From positions 54,688,833-54,752,832 of the forward strand of contig NC_134851.1 in NCBI RefSeq assembly GCF_965363235.1: a stretch of DNA of 64,000 nt. The letters run 5' to 3'. This document shows positions 11,568 through 22,353 of this stretch, piece by piece. Position numbers and translations under genes: made by a program. Every line of letters starts with the position of its first letter. Within the stretch, counting starts at the first letter, position 1. The notes beneath the pieces were generated by a model. That model saw only the letters and a program-made list of their open reading frames with translations. It ran no database searches and was not told where the DNA came from. The stretch comes from Mytilus galloprovincialis (Eukaryota; Mollusca; Bivalvia; Mytilida; Mytilidae).

Positions 11568-12893
11568 TGTCAAATAACGTCACTTATAGTCTAATCTACC
11601 AGAATTTATGTAAAATTAAACCTTGTGCGTTTTTAACTTAATATTCTTAAACAAAAATGTATTTAATTTGTATCGTACTGTTATGTCAATAGACGCTGAA
11701 CATTCATTTATCAATATATAATGAGTGTATACGGAGTTAACTCCCCCTTGTGAAATCAACTGGTAATTGCTTTTACCTGATAATCTCGATGAATGGCAAA
11801 ACAAATTTCAAAGTAAAAAAAAAAGCATACAAAACAGCCTTCAGCATATTAAAGGGACAAACATGCAAAAATACACGTAAGTTTTTCAGCAAATACACAT
11901 GTCATATAAAACAATAATAGCATAATTAAAACATAAATCAGCAAAGATAAAATCTAATAAGCCCTTGTTTGAAATTAATCTCATAAGGTTCGAAAAAATG
12001 TATTGCAGAATATTTAAAATGATATGAAATGAAAGCACTAGTAGGACATACTTTAAAATAATAAAATCTTTTTAAATTTCAACTATTCAGCAAAGTGATC
12101 CGAACAGGAGTAAGCGTGTCAATGACGTGTTAAGCTTTCGCTCAGGTTCCAAAACAAGGAAATATGAAATTTACAAAGATTTCACACCGTAAGTTTAGAT
12201 ATAAGATTTATCTTTATTTAAAAATCGAGCAAGTCGATTGTTTGAAACTAGACAAAACTTTTATACGTTTAAGAAAAATCTTACAATAAGATCAGAGGTA
12301 TACGTTGACGAGAGATTGCTTACAAACAACAAAAATAACTAAAAGACTTTTACAATTCAAATGCTTGTCTTCAACAATTGATAATACTAAGATCTAAACC
12401 GAACTGCGTCAAAACAAGTAGAAACTACAAACTTTTCTATTGTAAAAAACATTATGATTTAACATAATAAAACAATGGACAACATTAATGACTTCGAAGA
12501 GACACGTGTTCATATGTTGCTAACTCAATCTTTTTGACTTAGTAAAAATTAATCCAGAAAACTAACAAGAAGAACATGTTTGAATAGTGATTAAGATTAT
12601 AAAACAATGTGACTGCTTTTCCCCAAGGTTTGACTTTTTTCAATTATTATATCTGATTGTTTTGCTCACATATTGCTCTCAATCTAACGGAATGCTATAT
12701 ATGTTTTGACTGTAAAAAATTGAAATCTTTTGCTAGCTATTAAACAGGTTTTATCCACTTTTTTCTACGGGAAATCCCTGTAACAGTTCAGGAATATGAT
12801 AAATGTTTTCCATTTGTTTGATGTGTTTTAGCATTTAATTTTGATTTAGGAATTTCAGTTAAAATATACTAAATTGAATGAAATAATACTTAC
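11568..12893. other. AT-rich non-coding DNA
   Basis: There are no convincing open frames, splice-bounded exons or repeat arrays. 12640-12710 weakly resembles the repeat at 52160-52210 (TTGTTTTG.TCACA, TCTAA.GGAA). Confidence 0.35.
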
Positions 12894-12962
12894 ACGTAAG
12901 TCATTGGTGACAATTGAGAGCCTAGAAACGACATTCTTGAAGGATTGCTTTGATTTGAATAC
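12894..12962 (-). CDS. Possible small internal exon (69 bp)
   Basis: On the minus strand an acceptor (CTGCTTACAG) and an ideal donor (GTAAGTATT) bound 69 bases. They are open in the frame G|TAT TCA AAT ... ACT TAC GT, giving YSNQSNPSRMSFLGSQLSP and then MTY. The exon is phase 2 at both ends. The terminal exon at 1383-1992 also needs a phase-2 partner, and joining the two would give MTYV-AKFLVV. The 10.9-kb gap would be a transposon-filled intron. Support is limited to splice signals and phase. Confidence 0.3.
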
Positions 12963-13990
12963 CTGTAAGCAGACCATTCAAATGCCAATTAAAAAAATAC
13001 CAATTGCAGCATTTTAGACAGTCAAAGCATGGTTACTTTTTATAAGGTTAGGAAACTTAAATCGTTTTCTGTCAACGATTCAACACTCTTAATCAAAAAT
13101 AAAGAAAGAGGCACTAAATCAAAGCCCCATGGCCTTCTGTATTAAATTCTCCAATTTCATACATTTTATAGCTATCTTGTACTAAGTTTAAATAAATTGA
13201 CAGGCAATGTTCCTCATTCTGACTTGTGCTGAAAAATTTGACATGCCTTGCATTGCTGTTAAAGCGCATTGCTTCCCAGAAGTTTGGTAGTACAAGAACA
13301 TCAGGGAAGATGTACCCTCAAAATCAAATGTCATATATATATTTTTTTCATTATAAAAAGGAATCTTTTTTTGAATTACTCGATACAGTATGTTATACTC
13401 ATTGGAATCAAGAGTTGCTGACAATAATATATAAATGTGGAATATCTGTTTCACAGATTACGACCGATAAGTTCAAACTTTTCTGTGTCTATTGAATTTT
13501 CAAGTAATTTTGATTGTTGCATTTACCTGATATCACGTTATGTTTCCTAGCTGGCTTTTACAGTTAAAATCAATAGGTCTTCAGAACGTATAATGGCGGC
13601 TATGAGGAAATAATTAACTATTATTATAAACATGCTACCTTTGTTCTATACTTAAATTTAAGTTTAAAAATCATTCGGTAAAAAACCTCACAGTATTTGA
13701 AATATGAGCTGATATCCTTTCTTTTCTATCATAAAGGAAAACAAGGAACTAAATAATTTACTTATTGATATTGAGGGACAAGTCATATCTAATATGTGTA
13801 TTCTAAAATGCACAAGGATAATATTTACGCTAAAGACTCTTCAATAGTGCTATTCTGGGCAGCAATATTACATTTCTAACTTTAAACCAATTGTTCCAAA
13901 AATAAGATAAACTGCACTTACTATTAACGTCAAAATCATGTTATATTTGGTTTTCTGTTAATAAAAGGAGATACGGGTGTATGGAAATAT
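12963..13990. other. AT-rich non-coding DNA
   Basis: Short overlapping open frames on both strands at 13188-13495 show no recognisable protein and no splice context. Nothing else can be supported up to the palindromic element at 13991. Confidence 0.35.
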
Positions 13991-14035
13991 TACGGAGCCC
14001 TGTTGGTCTCACACAGATTATAAAGTGTCTTTTGA

Positions 14036-14371
14036 AGTCCTGCGCTAAAGATGTGTAAAGTCTAGCGCTGAAGATGTAAGTCTAGCGCTGGAGATGTAAA
14101 GTCCAGCGCTGAAGATGTAAAGGCAAGCGCTGGAGATGTAAAGTCAAGCGCTGGAGATGTAAAGACTAGCCCTAGAGATGTAAAGTCTAGCGCTGGAGAT
14201 GTAAAGTTCAGCGCTGAAGATGTAAAGTCAAGCGCTTGAGATGTAAAGTCTAGCGCTGAAGATGTAAAGTCAAGCGCTGGAGATGTAAAGTCAAGCGCTG
14301 GAGATGTAAAATCAAGCGCTGGAGATGTAAAGTCTGGCGCTGGATATGTAAAGTCAAGCGCTGGAGATGTG
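14036..14371 (+). repeat. 21-bp minisatellite, left arm (about 16 units)
   Basis: Unit AGCGCTGGAGATGTAAAGTC plus one base, with variants such as GCGCTGAAG and GCCCTAGAG. Because 21 is divisible by three, long spurious reading frames (D-F-T-S-P-A-L heptads) appear on the other strand. It is the inverted partner of 18541-19150. Confidence 0.9.
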
Positions 14372-14394
14372 ATGTTAACCAGCATGTATAGATA

Positions 14395-15030
14395 CCAGGC
14401 TCAAGCTAGCAGCCACTCGCTAGCAGCCACTTCGCTAGCAGCCAGTTTTCAGATATGTCTAAAAACCCAAAAGTTGCATAAGATTCAAACGTACTAAAAA
14501 TGTTTTTATTAAATATATAATCACAAAATAGTCTGTTTTAATATATGATTGAGAAGCCAAAGACACTATTCAATGTTTTTTTTTTAAATTTACATGTTAT
14601 TTCCTGTTCATTAATTCAGAGACAATCCGTATACCAAACAGCGTGCTGCACGCATTACATTTTTATCAGTGCTTGTAGAATCGTAAATAGCTATGAGATT
14701 ATTTAAATGAATGCAAAATTGTTGTTACATGGTATCGAGTTTTCCCTAAGAAATTGATTTGTGATATTGTAAGAAGTAGCTTTCCATAGTCTCGGCATCC
14801 TGTCAAGTAGTTCCTAAAATATATCAATAGTTCTGCATTACAAGAATAGAAAATTGCACTCGTGCTTTGCTATTTTTTTATCAGACAAATTTGTTTTGAC
14901 AAAAGATTCTACTTGTGAACAAGCGGATTTCGCTCACATTTGATTATACGAAAGGTTTATTTGTTGTACTTAATGTATGGTGTGCACGGAAAAATAAAAT
15001 TAGCAATTTATAAAAATACCTACCTTAAGA
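14395..15030 (+). repeat. Left arm of the palindrome (unique part)
   Basis: Includes three GCTAGCAGCCA words near 14405-14445. It continues through a stretch matching the reverse complement of 17130-17757, with shared words such as AGCACGAGTGCAATTTT and CACCATACATTAAGTAC. No coding capacity. Confidence 0.75.
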
Positions 15031-15408
15031 CCTATGGTGAAGTTGTCCCACCTGGGCCATTTGGCCCATTGGACCTTAGACCATTACTTATCATTTGCAC
15101 CTAGTGGGTAAAAAAGTATTGCCGTAGGGAATTTTTGACAGACTTTTGAAAATTTGGGGTAGGCATGTTAGACCCTTTAGACCGAAGTTCGGACCTATGG
15201 TGAAGACAAACTATGAGTTGTCCCACCTGGACCTTTTGGCCCATTGTACCCTAGCCCATTACCTACCATTTCCATCTAGTGGCTAAAAAAGTATTGCCGT
15301 AGGGAATTTTTTACACTCTTTTAAAAATGCGGGTAAGGCATTTTTTTCAAATCTAACTTTGGACCCATGGTGAGGACAAACCATGAATTGGGTCCGTGCA
15401 TATCTGCG
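15031..15408 (-). repeat. Two inverted units of the 174-bp satellite
   Basis: One A-type unit and one B-type unit in the orientation opposite to the main array at 15782-17130. Shared words (reverse complement) include GGTAGGCATGTTAGACCC, TTGCCGTAGGGAATTTTT and ACCTATGGTGAAGACAAAC. Confidence 0.8.
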
Positions 15409-15780
15409 TCCATTCGTTTTTCGTTTTGAAATATCAAAAACAAAAAACAAAAAACGAAAGTGTTTTCATTTTTCGTTTTTGATTTCATAAAAACCAAAAT
15501 GAAAAACGAAAGTGTTTTCATTTTTCGTTTTTGATTTCTTAAAAACCAAAACGAAAAACGAAAGTGTTTTCATTTTTCGTTTTTGATTTCTTAAAAATTA
15601 AAATGAAAAACAAAAGTGTTTTCGTTTTTCGTTTGATTTCACAAAACAAAAAACGAAAAACAAAAGTATTTTCATTTTTCAATTTTGATTTTTCAAAAAC
15701 TAAAATCGAAAAATGAAAGTGTTTTCATTTTTCATTTTTGATTTCACAAAATCAAAAAATGAAAAACGAAAGTGTATTTA
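15409..15780. repeat. 52-bp self-complementary tandem repeat at the palindrome centre
   Basis: The word AGTGTTTTC recurs at 15459, 15511 and 15563, so the period is 52 bp, with about seven decaying units. Each unit holds CATTTTTCGTTTTTGATTT followed by AAAACGAAAAACGAAA, so each can form its own hairpin. Confidence 0.85.
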
Positions 15781-15781
15781 T

Positions 15782-17130
15782 GCCTACCCCAAATTTTCAA
15801 AAGTCTGTCAAAAATTCCCTACGGCAATACTATTTTACCCACTAGATGCAAATGATAGGTAATGGTCTAAGGTCCAATGGGCCAAAAGGTCCAGGTGGGA
15901 CAACTCATAGTTTGTCTTCACCATAGGTCCGAACTTAGGTCTAAAGGGTCTAACATGCCTACCCCAAATTTTCAAAAGTCTGTCAAAAATTCCCTACGGC
16001 AATACTTTTTTACCCACTAGGTGCAAATGATAGGTAATGGTCTTAGGTCCGATGGGCCAAAAGGCTTAGGTTGGCAACTCATGGTTTGTCCTCACCATGG
16101 ATCCAAAGTTAGATTTGAAAAAAATGTCTTACCCCAATTTTTAAAAGAGTGTAAAAAATTCCCTACGGCAACACTTTTTTAGCCATTAGGTGGAAATGGT
16201 AGGTAATGGGCTATGTTCCAATGGGCCAAAAGGTCCAGGTGGGACAACTCATAGTTTGTCTTCACCATAGGTCCGAACTTAGGTCTAAAGGGTCTAACAT
16301 GCCTACCCCAAATTTTCAAAAGTCTGTCAAAATTCCCTACGGCAATACTTTTTACCCACTAGGTGCAAATGATAGGTAATGGTCTAAGGTCCAATGGGCC
16401 AAAAGGTCCAGGTGGGACAACTCATGGTTTGTCTTCACCATAGGTCCTAACTTAGGTCTAAAGGGTCTAACATGCCTACCCCAAATTTTCAAAAGTCTGT
16501 CAAAAATTCCCTACGGCAACACTTTTTTACCCACTAGGTGCAAATGATAGGTAATGGTCTTAGGTCCGATGGGCCAAAAGGCTTAGGTTGGCAACTCATG
16601 GTTTGTCCTCACCATGGATCCAAAGTTAGATTTGAAAAAAATGTCTTACCCCAATTTTTAAAAGAGTGTAAAAAATTCCCTACGGCAACACTTTTTTAGC
16701 CATTAGGTGGAAATGGTAGGTAATGGGCTATGTTCCAAATGGCCAAAAGGTCCAGGTGGGACAACTCATAGTTTGTCTTCACCATAGGTCCGAACTTAGG
16801 TCTAAAGGGTCTAACATGCCTACCCCAAATTTTCAAAAGTCTGTCAAAAATTCCCTACGGCAATACTTTTTACCCACTAGGTGCAAATGATAGGTAATGG
16901 TCTAAGGTCCAATGGGGCAAAAGGTCCAGGTGGGACAACTCATGGTTTGTCTTCACCATAGGTCCGAACTTAGGGCTAAAGGGTCTAACATGCCTACCCC
17001 AAATTTTCAAAAGTCTGTCAAAAATTCCCTACGACAATACTTTTTTACCCACTAGGTGCAAATATTAGAATGGTCTAAGGTCCAATGGGCCAAATGGCCC
17101 AGATGGGACAACTTCACCATAGGTCCAAAG
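15782..17130 (+). repeat. 174-bp satellite array with A-A-B higher-order structure
   Basis: Eight units start at about 15782, 15957, 16127, 16301, 16474, 16644, 16818 and 16992. Units 3 and 6 are a distinct B type (TCTTACCCCAATTTTTAAAA, CACCATGGATCCAAAG). The others are A type (GCCTACCCCAAATTTTC, CACCATAGGTCCGAAC). Corresponding units repeat every 517-518 bp, so the array grew as an A-A-B trimer. Confidence 0.9.
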
Positions 17131-17757
17131 GTAGGTTTCTTTTATAAATTGCTAATTTATATTTCCCGTGCACACCATACATTAAGTACAACAAATAAAC
17201 ATTTCGTATAATCAAATGTGAGCGAATTCCGCTTGTTCAGAAGTAGAATCTTTTGTCAAAACAAATTTGTCTTACAAAAAAATAGCAAAGCACGAGTGCA
17301 ATTTTCTATTCTTGTAATGCAAAACTAATGATACTTTTTAGGAACTACTTGAAAGGATGCCGAGTCTATGGAAAGCTATTTCTTACAATATACAAAATTA
17401 ATTTCTAATGGAAAAGTCGATACCATGGAACAACAATTTTGCCAGCATTTAAATAATTGCATAGCTATTTACTATTCCTTATACACTATTAAAAATTGCG
17501 CGCAGCACGCTGTTTGGTATATGGAAAGCGAATACTATTGTCTCTAAATTAATGAACAGGAAATTACATGTAAATTAAAAAAATATATTAAATAGTGTCT
17601 TCGGCTGCTCAATCATATATAAAAACAGATTATTTTGTGATTATTTAATCGATAAAAACATTTAAAGTACGTTTGAATCTTATGCAACTTTTGGGTTTAT
17701 AGACATATCTGAAAACCGGCTGCTAGCGAAGTGGCTGCTAGCGAGTGGCTGCTAGCT
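17130..17757 (-). repeat. Right arm of the palindrome (unique part)
   Basis: Reverse-complement partner of 14395-15030, with modest divergence and small indels. It ends in repeated GGCTGCTAGCGA words mirroring the left arm. Confidence 0.75.
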
Positions 17758-18540
17758 TGAGCTTGGTTGTACAGATTTGCAATCGGGTCATAACATTTTC
17801 AAGATGGCCGCCATTACCATCGAAACAGCAAAAATGTCAAAAAAATCAATATGCTCCAAAGTTAATGAAACTTAACACAAATATTGACTGGTATATGGAG
17901 ATGTCCCATTTGACTTTGGAATTTTCAAAATGGCCGCCGTTACCATGGAAACAGCTAAAATATCAAAAATTCTAACTCTTTCGTTATAAGACCCAAACTG
18001 GATTAAACTTTATGAAAATGTTACCCAGTATGATAAGATGTCAAGACAATATTTGGATAGTCCAAAATGGCCGCCGTTGTTATGGAAACTGGGCAAGTTT
18101 TACATTGACCCTATGGGAAAATGCATAAAATCAGCATTTTATTAAAGAGTATTTCACCAAAGCCAATGAAACAGTACTGATATATAACATCACATGTGGC
18201 AATGAGATGTCTGCTTTTAGAATTTTGGAATTATCTACTGTAACCATGGTTGCAGCAAAAATGTTCAAAATTTCAAAAAAAATTAAAGTCCTGCAAACTG
18301 GATGAAACTTTACAGGAATGGTAACTGACATGTGTAGAGTTGCATTTTGAAGTCGGAATTTCAAAATGGCCACCGTTACTATGGAAACAGCAAAAATGTC
18401 CAAAATTTTAGAATGCTCAAACTTTACAAAAATAATAATTTGTATGTGTAAATAAACTCTTTAACTTTGGAATTTTCAAATGGATGCCGCTCGCCTGGCA
18501 ATGGGGGAACGAGGGTGCCATCCTTTATTGCTAGCAATTA
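17758..18540 (+). repeat. Degenerate repeat with ATGGCCGCCGTTACCATGG core, present only in the right arm
   Basis: AAATGGCCGCCGTTACCATGG-like cores occur near 17804, 17929, 18065, 18230 (degenerate), 18364 and 18476, about 110-165 bp apart and joined by lines such as AACTTTGGAATTTTC. The left arm goes from its GCTAGC words to its 21-bp array in about 30 bp, so this block is an insertion or a lost segment on the other side. Confidence 0.75.
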
Positions 18541-19150
18541 CAAATCTTGACTTTACATCTTCAGCGCTAGACTTTACATCTCCAGCGCTTGACTTTACAT
18601 CTCCAGCGCTTGACTTTACATCTCCAGCGCTTGACTTTACATCTTCAGCGCTAGACTTTACATCTCCAGCGCTAGACTTTACATCTCCAGCGCTTGACTT
18701 TACATCTCCAGCGCTTCACTTTACATCTCCAGCGCTTGACTTTACATATCCAGCGCCAGACTTTACATCTTCAGCGCTTGATTTTACATCTCCAGCGCTT
18801 GACTTAAGATCTCCAGCGTTTGATTCTACATCTCCAGCGCTTGACTTTACATCTTCAGCGCCAGACTTTACATCTCCAGCGCTTGAATTTACATCTTCAG
18901 CGCTAGATTTTACATCTCCAGCGCTTGATTTTACATCTCGAGCGCTAGACTTTACATCTCCAGCGCTAGACTTTGCATATCTCCAGCGCTTGATTTTACA
19001 TGTCCAGCGCTTGACTTTACATCTCCAGCGCTAGACTTTGCATATTTCCAGCGCTAGATTTTACACATCTCCAGCGCTAGACTTTACATCTCCAGCGCTG
19101 GACTTTACCTCTCCAGCGCTAGACTTTACACATCTTCAGCGCAGGACTTT
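18541..19150 (-). repeat. 21-bp minisatellite, right arm (about 28 units)
   Basis: Unit GACTTTACATCTCCAGCGCT plus one base, the reverse complement of the left array. A few units near 18970, 19030 and 19060 carry 3-bp insertions that break the reading frame, again showing that the frame is not under coding selection. Confidence 0.9.
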
Positions 19151-19199
19151 AAAAGACACTTTATAATCTGTGTGAGACCAACAGGGCTTCGTAAAATAT

Positions 19200-20270
19200 A
19201 TATAAGGAATACGTAGGGTGTTTTGTGAAAACAGAAATTGTGGGATTTACGCTACATTCAAGTCCACGCGTATGCATTCATACACAATTTGTTTTAAAAT
19301 AATGTTTACCGGTCGAAAAAACAAGAATTTTTTTATTATGAAAATCGCACTGAAGAGGAGAAACCCTTACAATTTTTAGATTTTTTTAATACTTGTTCTT
19401 TTTGTTTTTAACTTTAAATATGGCTGTAGGGAGTATAATTTTTTCATATCAACCTTTAACAAATTAACTTTTGCGTATTTTCAATGATTGTAAGATTTTA
19501 AAGTCTGTCAAAATTCTACGATAACAATATTTGATTGTCAAGTTTGATTTTTTGGGGAATGGAATGGTTATAAAAGGCGCCTCCGGGTGCAGGAAATTCT
19601 CGCTGCATTGGTGGCCTTCAGCTGCTGTCTGCTTTTTAATTTGGTCGGGTTGTTGTCTCTTTGACATTTTCCCCGTTTCCATTCTCAATTTTATATTTTA
19701 TGTTTTACTTTGTTCTGTATTTTTTTCTCTCTCTCTCATTTACCTGTTTTTTGTCGTTGATGGTATCTTATTTAATTGTTCTTTGGCACATTCTTGATTT
19801 CTCAACGAAACGATTTTCTGTTCCTTAGAATACAATTTAAGTAAATTTGTACGTTAATGTCATGTGATTTTCTCCCGAGTAATTTTTTTAAATTTTGCAT
19901 TTCTCTAAAATATCACAAACAAAATACTTATTGTTTAATGCAAGAGCTATCAAACGCGAGAGAATAAAAATTTCAAATGAAAATCAATAAACCAGTTCAC
20001 ATAAATTAACACATTCCAAAACATTATTATTCTCTTCTTCGGTTATAGGTTGCATTTCTGTAAATATTGACAATGCAATTTCCCAAAGGAACTCCTTTTA
20101 CGGCTAAAACTGTACCACTTTTGATGAAGTTTTGAAAAAATTCTTATCCTAGAATTGAAAGTTCATATGCATCACAATTTTTTTCAAAGGTCAAAATAGT
20201 ATAGGGCTGTGCGACATATTTTCAACGTTTATATGTCCTGAACTTCTCAGAGTTTAAACTAACACTAATT
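19200..20270. other. Non-coding spacer with a dispersed repeat at 19546-19695
   Basis: 19546-19695 contains GGTGGCCTTCAGCTGCTGTC and GTCGGGTTGTTGTCTCTTTG, then CATTCTCAATTTTAT. The last two lines also occur (one inverted) near 7170-7225 and 34019-34092, marking a dispersed family. The rest is AT-rich without recognisable features. Confidence 0.5.
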
Positions 20271-20568
20271 TTCTTAACTACCCCTACCTCGAATGAAAGG
20301 TTACCACAGATTTCAATGTAAACAATATGCACGTGTATATTTACTGGTAACATTCCCAAGTTATGTCTCTGTGAGATGGAACACAGAGAGCATAACTGGG
20401 AACCAGTATGTAAAAAAAATTCTTAACTACCCCTACCTCGAATGAAAGGTTACCACAGATTTCAATGTAAACAATATGCACGTGTATATTTACTGGTAAC
20501 ATTCCCAAGTTACGTCTCTGTGAGATGGAACACAGAGAGCATAACTGGGAACCAGTATGTAAACAAAA
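20271..20568 (+). repeat. 149-bp tandem duplication containing a stem-loop
   Basis: 20271-20419 and 20420-20568 are almost identical; one clear difference is TTATGTC/TTACGTC. Each copy contains CCCAAGTTATGTCTCTGTG followed by CACAGAGAGCATAACTGGG, which pair as a stem of about 19 bp. The near-identity implies a recent duplication. Confidence 0.9.
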
Positions 20569-20655
20569 TTAATTTTCTATGAATATTCAAGATCTCCCCA
20601 AAAGAGGCGTGGTTTGAGAAACAGCTGTATTTACAAAGTGCAACCTAAAATGAGC

Positions 20656-21223
20656 TTATTTCTTTTCAAAACATTGTCTTGACATACATACAACACGGAA
20701 GCGTTTGAGACAATTGTTTTTTAATTTTTCAAAAGACTGTACTGTAAAACGTGATGTTATTTTCTTTATGAAATAATGTCCATTAATTACAGATGTTCCA
20801 TCAGGGAAAGTCGACCCCCACTCATCAGTTTCTTCTCCTGTTAACATAATAATAGCTCCCCGATGCAGCTTTAAGAAGGAAGAGACAATTTTCCTCGTCA
20901 TCACATAAATTGCAAAAATTTGACCGGTATTTATCATAGCAACGAATGTCTCGTCCTCTGAATTGGAATCCTAGCTCTCGCTCTACTTTGACTTCCAACG
21001 AAATGCCAACTAGATCAGTAAACAAACAATGGTCACGCTCAAGGCACCCGCCACAATAGCATGACACGGTTCGAACTAGTACCGTTTGTAGATTTTTTGT
21101 TTCTACTCGATGTATGATCCGTAACCCCTTTATTGGTTTAAACGATTTTCTATTTCTAGGAATTTCTTCTACATATTTAAAAAATCTTCGATTGCACGCA
21201 TATGACCGTGGTGTTGTTAATAA
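20656..21223 (-). pseudogene. Frameshifted relic of an uncharacterised cysteine-rich gene
   Basis: From 21223 down the minus strand, one frame reads through SYACNRRFFKYVEEIP, then KPIKGLRIIHRVETKNLQTV and VRTVSCYCGGCLERDHC to RDIRCYDK near 20935. The second frame takes over there (TGQIFAIYVM) and continues TGEETDEWGSTFPDGTSV to a stop at 20656. The two frames read as one protein of about 180 residues with a single shift. Features are a C-Y-C-x2-C cluster, a second Cys, and an E-T-D-E-W-G...F-P-x-G-T block. I recall proteins of this layout as common, uncharacterised and often multicopy in bivalves, but I cannot assign a function. There is no ATG at the 5' end, so it is 5'-truncated or lacks upstream exons. 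Confidence 0.5.
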
Positions 21224-21630
21224 TTAACAATTCTACAGCCGGACGGATCCGACATTATCCGCGTATAACGGCAATATCTGCTTGATTTTTCAAAAGTCCA
21301 CCAGCGGCATACTGTGGACCTTTCTATGACAACTTTTAAAATAGTTCCTAATTATTTGTTTATATCCAAATTCGGCTACAGATTCTACTTGGGTACCAAT
21401 GCAATGACCTTTAATTGCATTTGTCTTCGTCATTAGAACTTAAATCTTACTAGTGGATAGATTTCTCATTGACAACCACACCACATCTCCTTATTTATAT
21501 ATTTTGACACTAACAGATTATTTCTAGTAGTATTTTTTTGTTCTACTATTAAGTATATGGCGTTAAAGAGCTTGGATTGCGGTTTTTGTTGTATTTAAGT
21601 CTCATTGTTTGGTATGGTGACACAATTATC
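21224..21630. other. Non-coding spacer
   Basis: No open frames or repeats are evident. The relic at 20656-21223 lacks a recognisable upstream exon in this stretch. Confidence 0.35.
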
Positions 21631-21783
21631 AACTATATCGACTTCAATATCGAACACGTCGACCTAACACCTGTCAAGTCAGTATAATTATCTAACAAGT
21701 CAACTTGAAAATATCAGACATGTTGAGTTGAATATTTGACATGCCAACCTGAATATCCAACATGTTGATTTAATGTCCAAAAC
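21631..21783 (+). repeat. Degenerate 21-23-bp tandem repeat
   Basis: Seven units of the type TTGACTTGAATATCCAACATG can be lined up (for example GTTGAGTTGAATATTTGACAT and CCAACCTGAATATCCAACAT). Many substitutions indicate an old array. Confidence 0.6.
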
Positions 21784-22232
21784 TTTCTTCGTCAATATCT
21801 ATGTAAGGCAACATACAGTATCGATGATTTTTATTTGATACATATATAATTTTAAAATATTAATCATAAAACGGAAAAATTTCAACCTATGTTTGGAAAT
21901 ATAAAAAATCCAATTAGCTGAACGTATAACATATCTCCGTATTTGATTGTTTACACATGTGTCAGTGTGTCCGTTTTCGTATACATGCATGCATTTCAAT
22001 ACTTTAATTAATACGAATAATCATTATGTATGATATGCTAGTTGTACTTGAGGCTATAATAATGTTCTCCACTGAAGATATTAATTTTGTTTATTTCATA
22101 TCGGTTGAGAATAAGATGCTCTTATTGGATAAAAAGGGGTCACATGTAATTCATTATTCTTCAGTAATAAATTCCATCGTTCATTAACAGAACAAAACGG
22201 ACCAGAAAACCGGTTGTTAACAAACTTTTGCA

Positions 22233-22353
22233 TGATAATGACCGGTGTGGCGTGGTTTCCGTCTGATAATGACCGTTGGGGCGTGGTTTCCGTCTGATAA
22301 TGACCGTTGGACGTGGTTTCTCTGTTAATGACCGCTGGGGCGTTGTTACTCTG
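22233..22353 (+). repeat. 31-bp tandem repeat, four units
   Basis: Unit TGATAATGACCGTTGGGGCG followed by TGGTTTCCGTC. The first three units are near-identical and the fourth is diverged. The word GATAATGACC also appears in both arms of the foldback at 22626-22811. Confidence 0.85.

Larger units (their letters stand above)
13991..19193. mobile_element. 5.2-kb palindromic composite (foldback-type) element carrying satellite arrays
   Basis: The ends are inverted copies: TACGGAGCCCTGTTGGTCTC at 13991 and its complement ending TTCGTA at 19193. AAATAT directly flanks both ends (13985-13990 and 19194-19199), a candidate target duplication. Moving inward, each arm has a 21-bp minisatellite array (14036-14371 and 18541-19150, opposite orientations), then about 640 bp of matched unique arm (14395-15030 and 17130-17757), then units of a 174-bp satellite. 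At the pivot lies a 52-bp self-complementary repeat (15409-15780). The right arm alone carries 780 extra bases (17758-18540). No transposase is present, so this is non-autonomous or an assembled repeat structure. Confidence 0.8.

Noticed and set aside
13527-13610. Minus-strand exon with donor ATATCAG|GTAAATG
   Set aside because: All three frames between the nearest acceptor and this donor contain stops.
14062-14385. 107-codon frame of D-F-T-S-P-A-L heptads
   Set aside because: It is the 21-bp minisatellite read in a period divisible by three; the mirror array at 18541-19150 gives the same peptide on the other strand and includes frame-breaking 3-bp-offset units.
15782-17130. CRISPR-like regular repeats
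   Set aside because: Units are 174 bp and contiguous, without short repeats separated by unique spacers; the genome is eukaryotic.
18480-19034. 184-codon frame with an ATG and the same heptads
   Set aside because: Same cause as above; it starts in an unrelated repeat and has no splice or promoter context.
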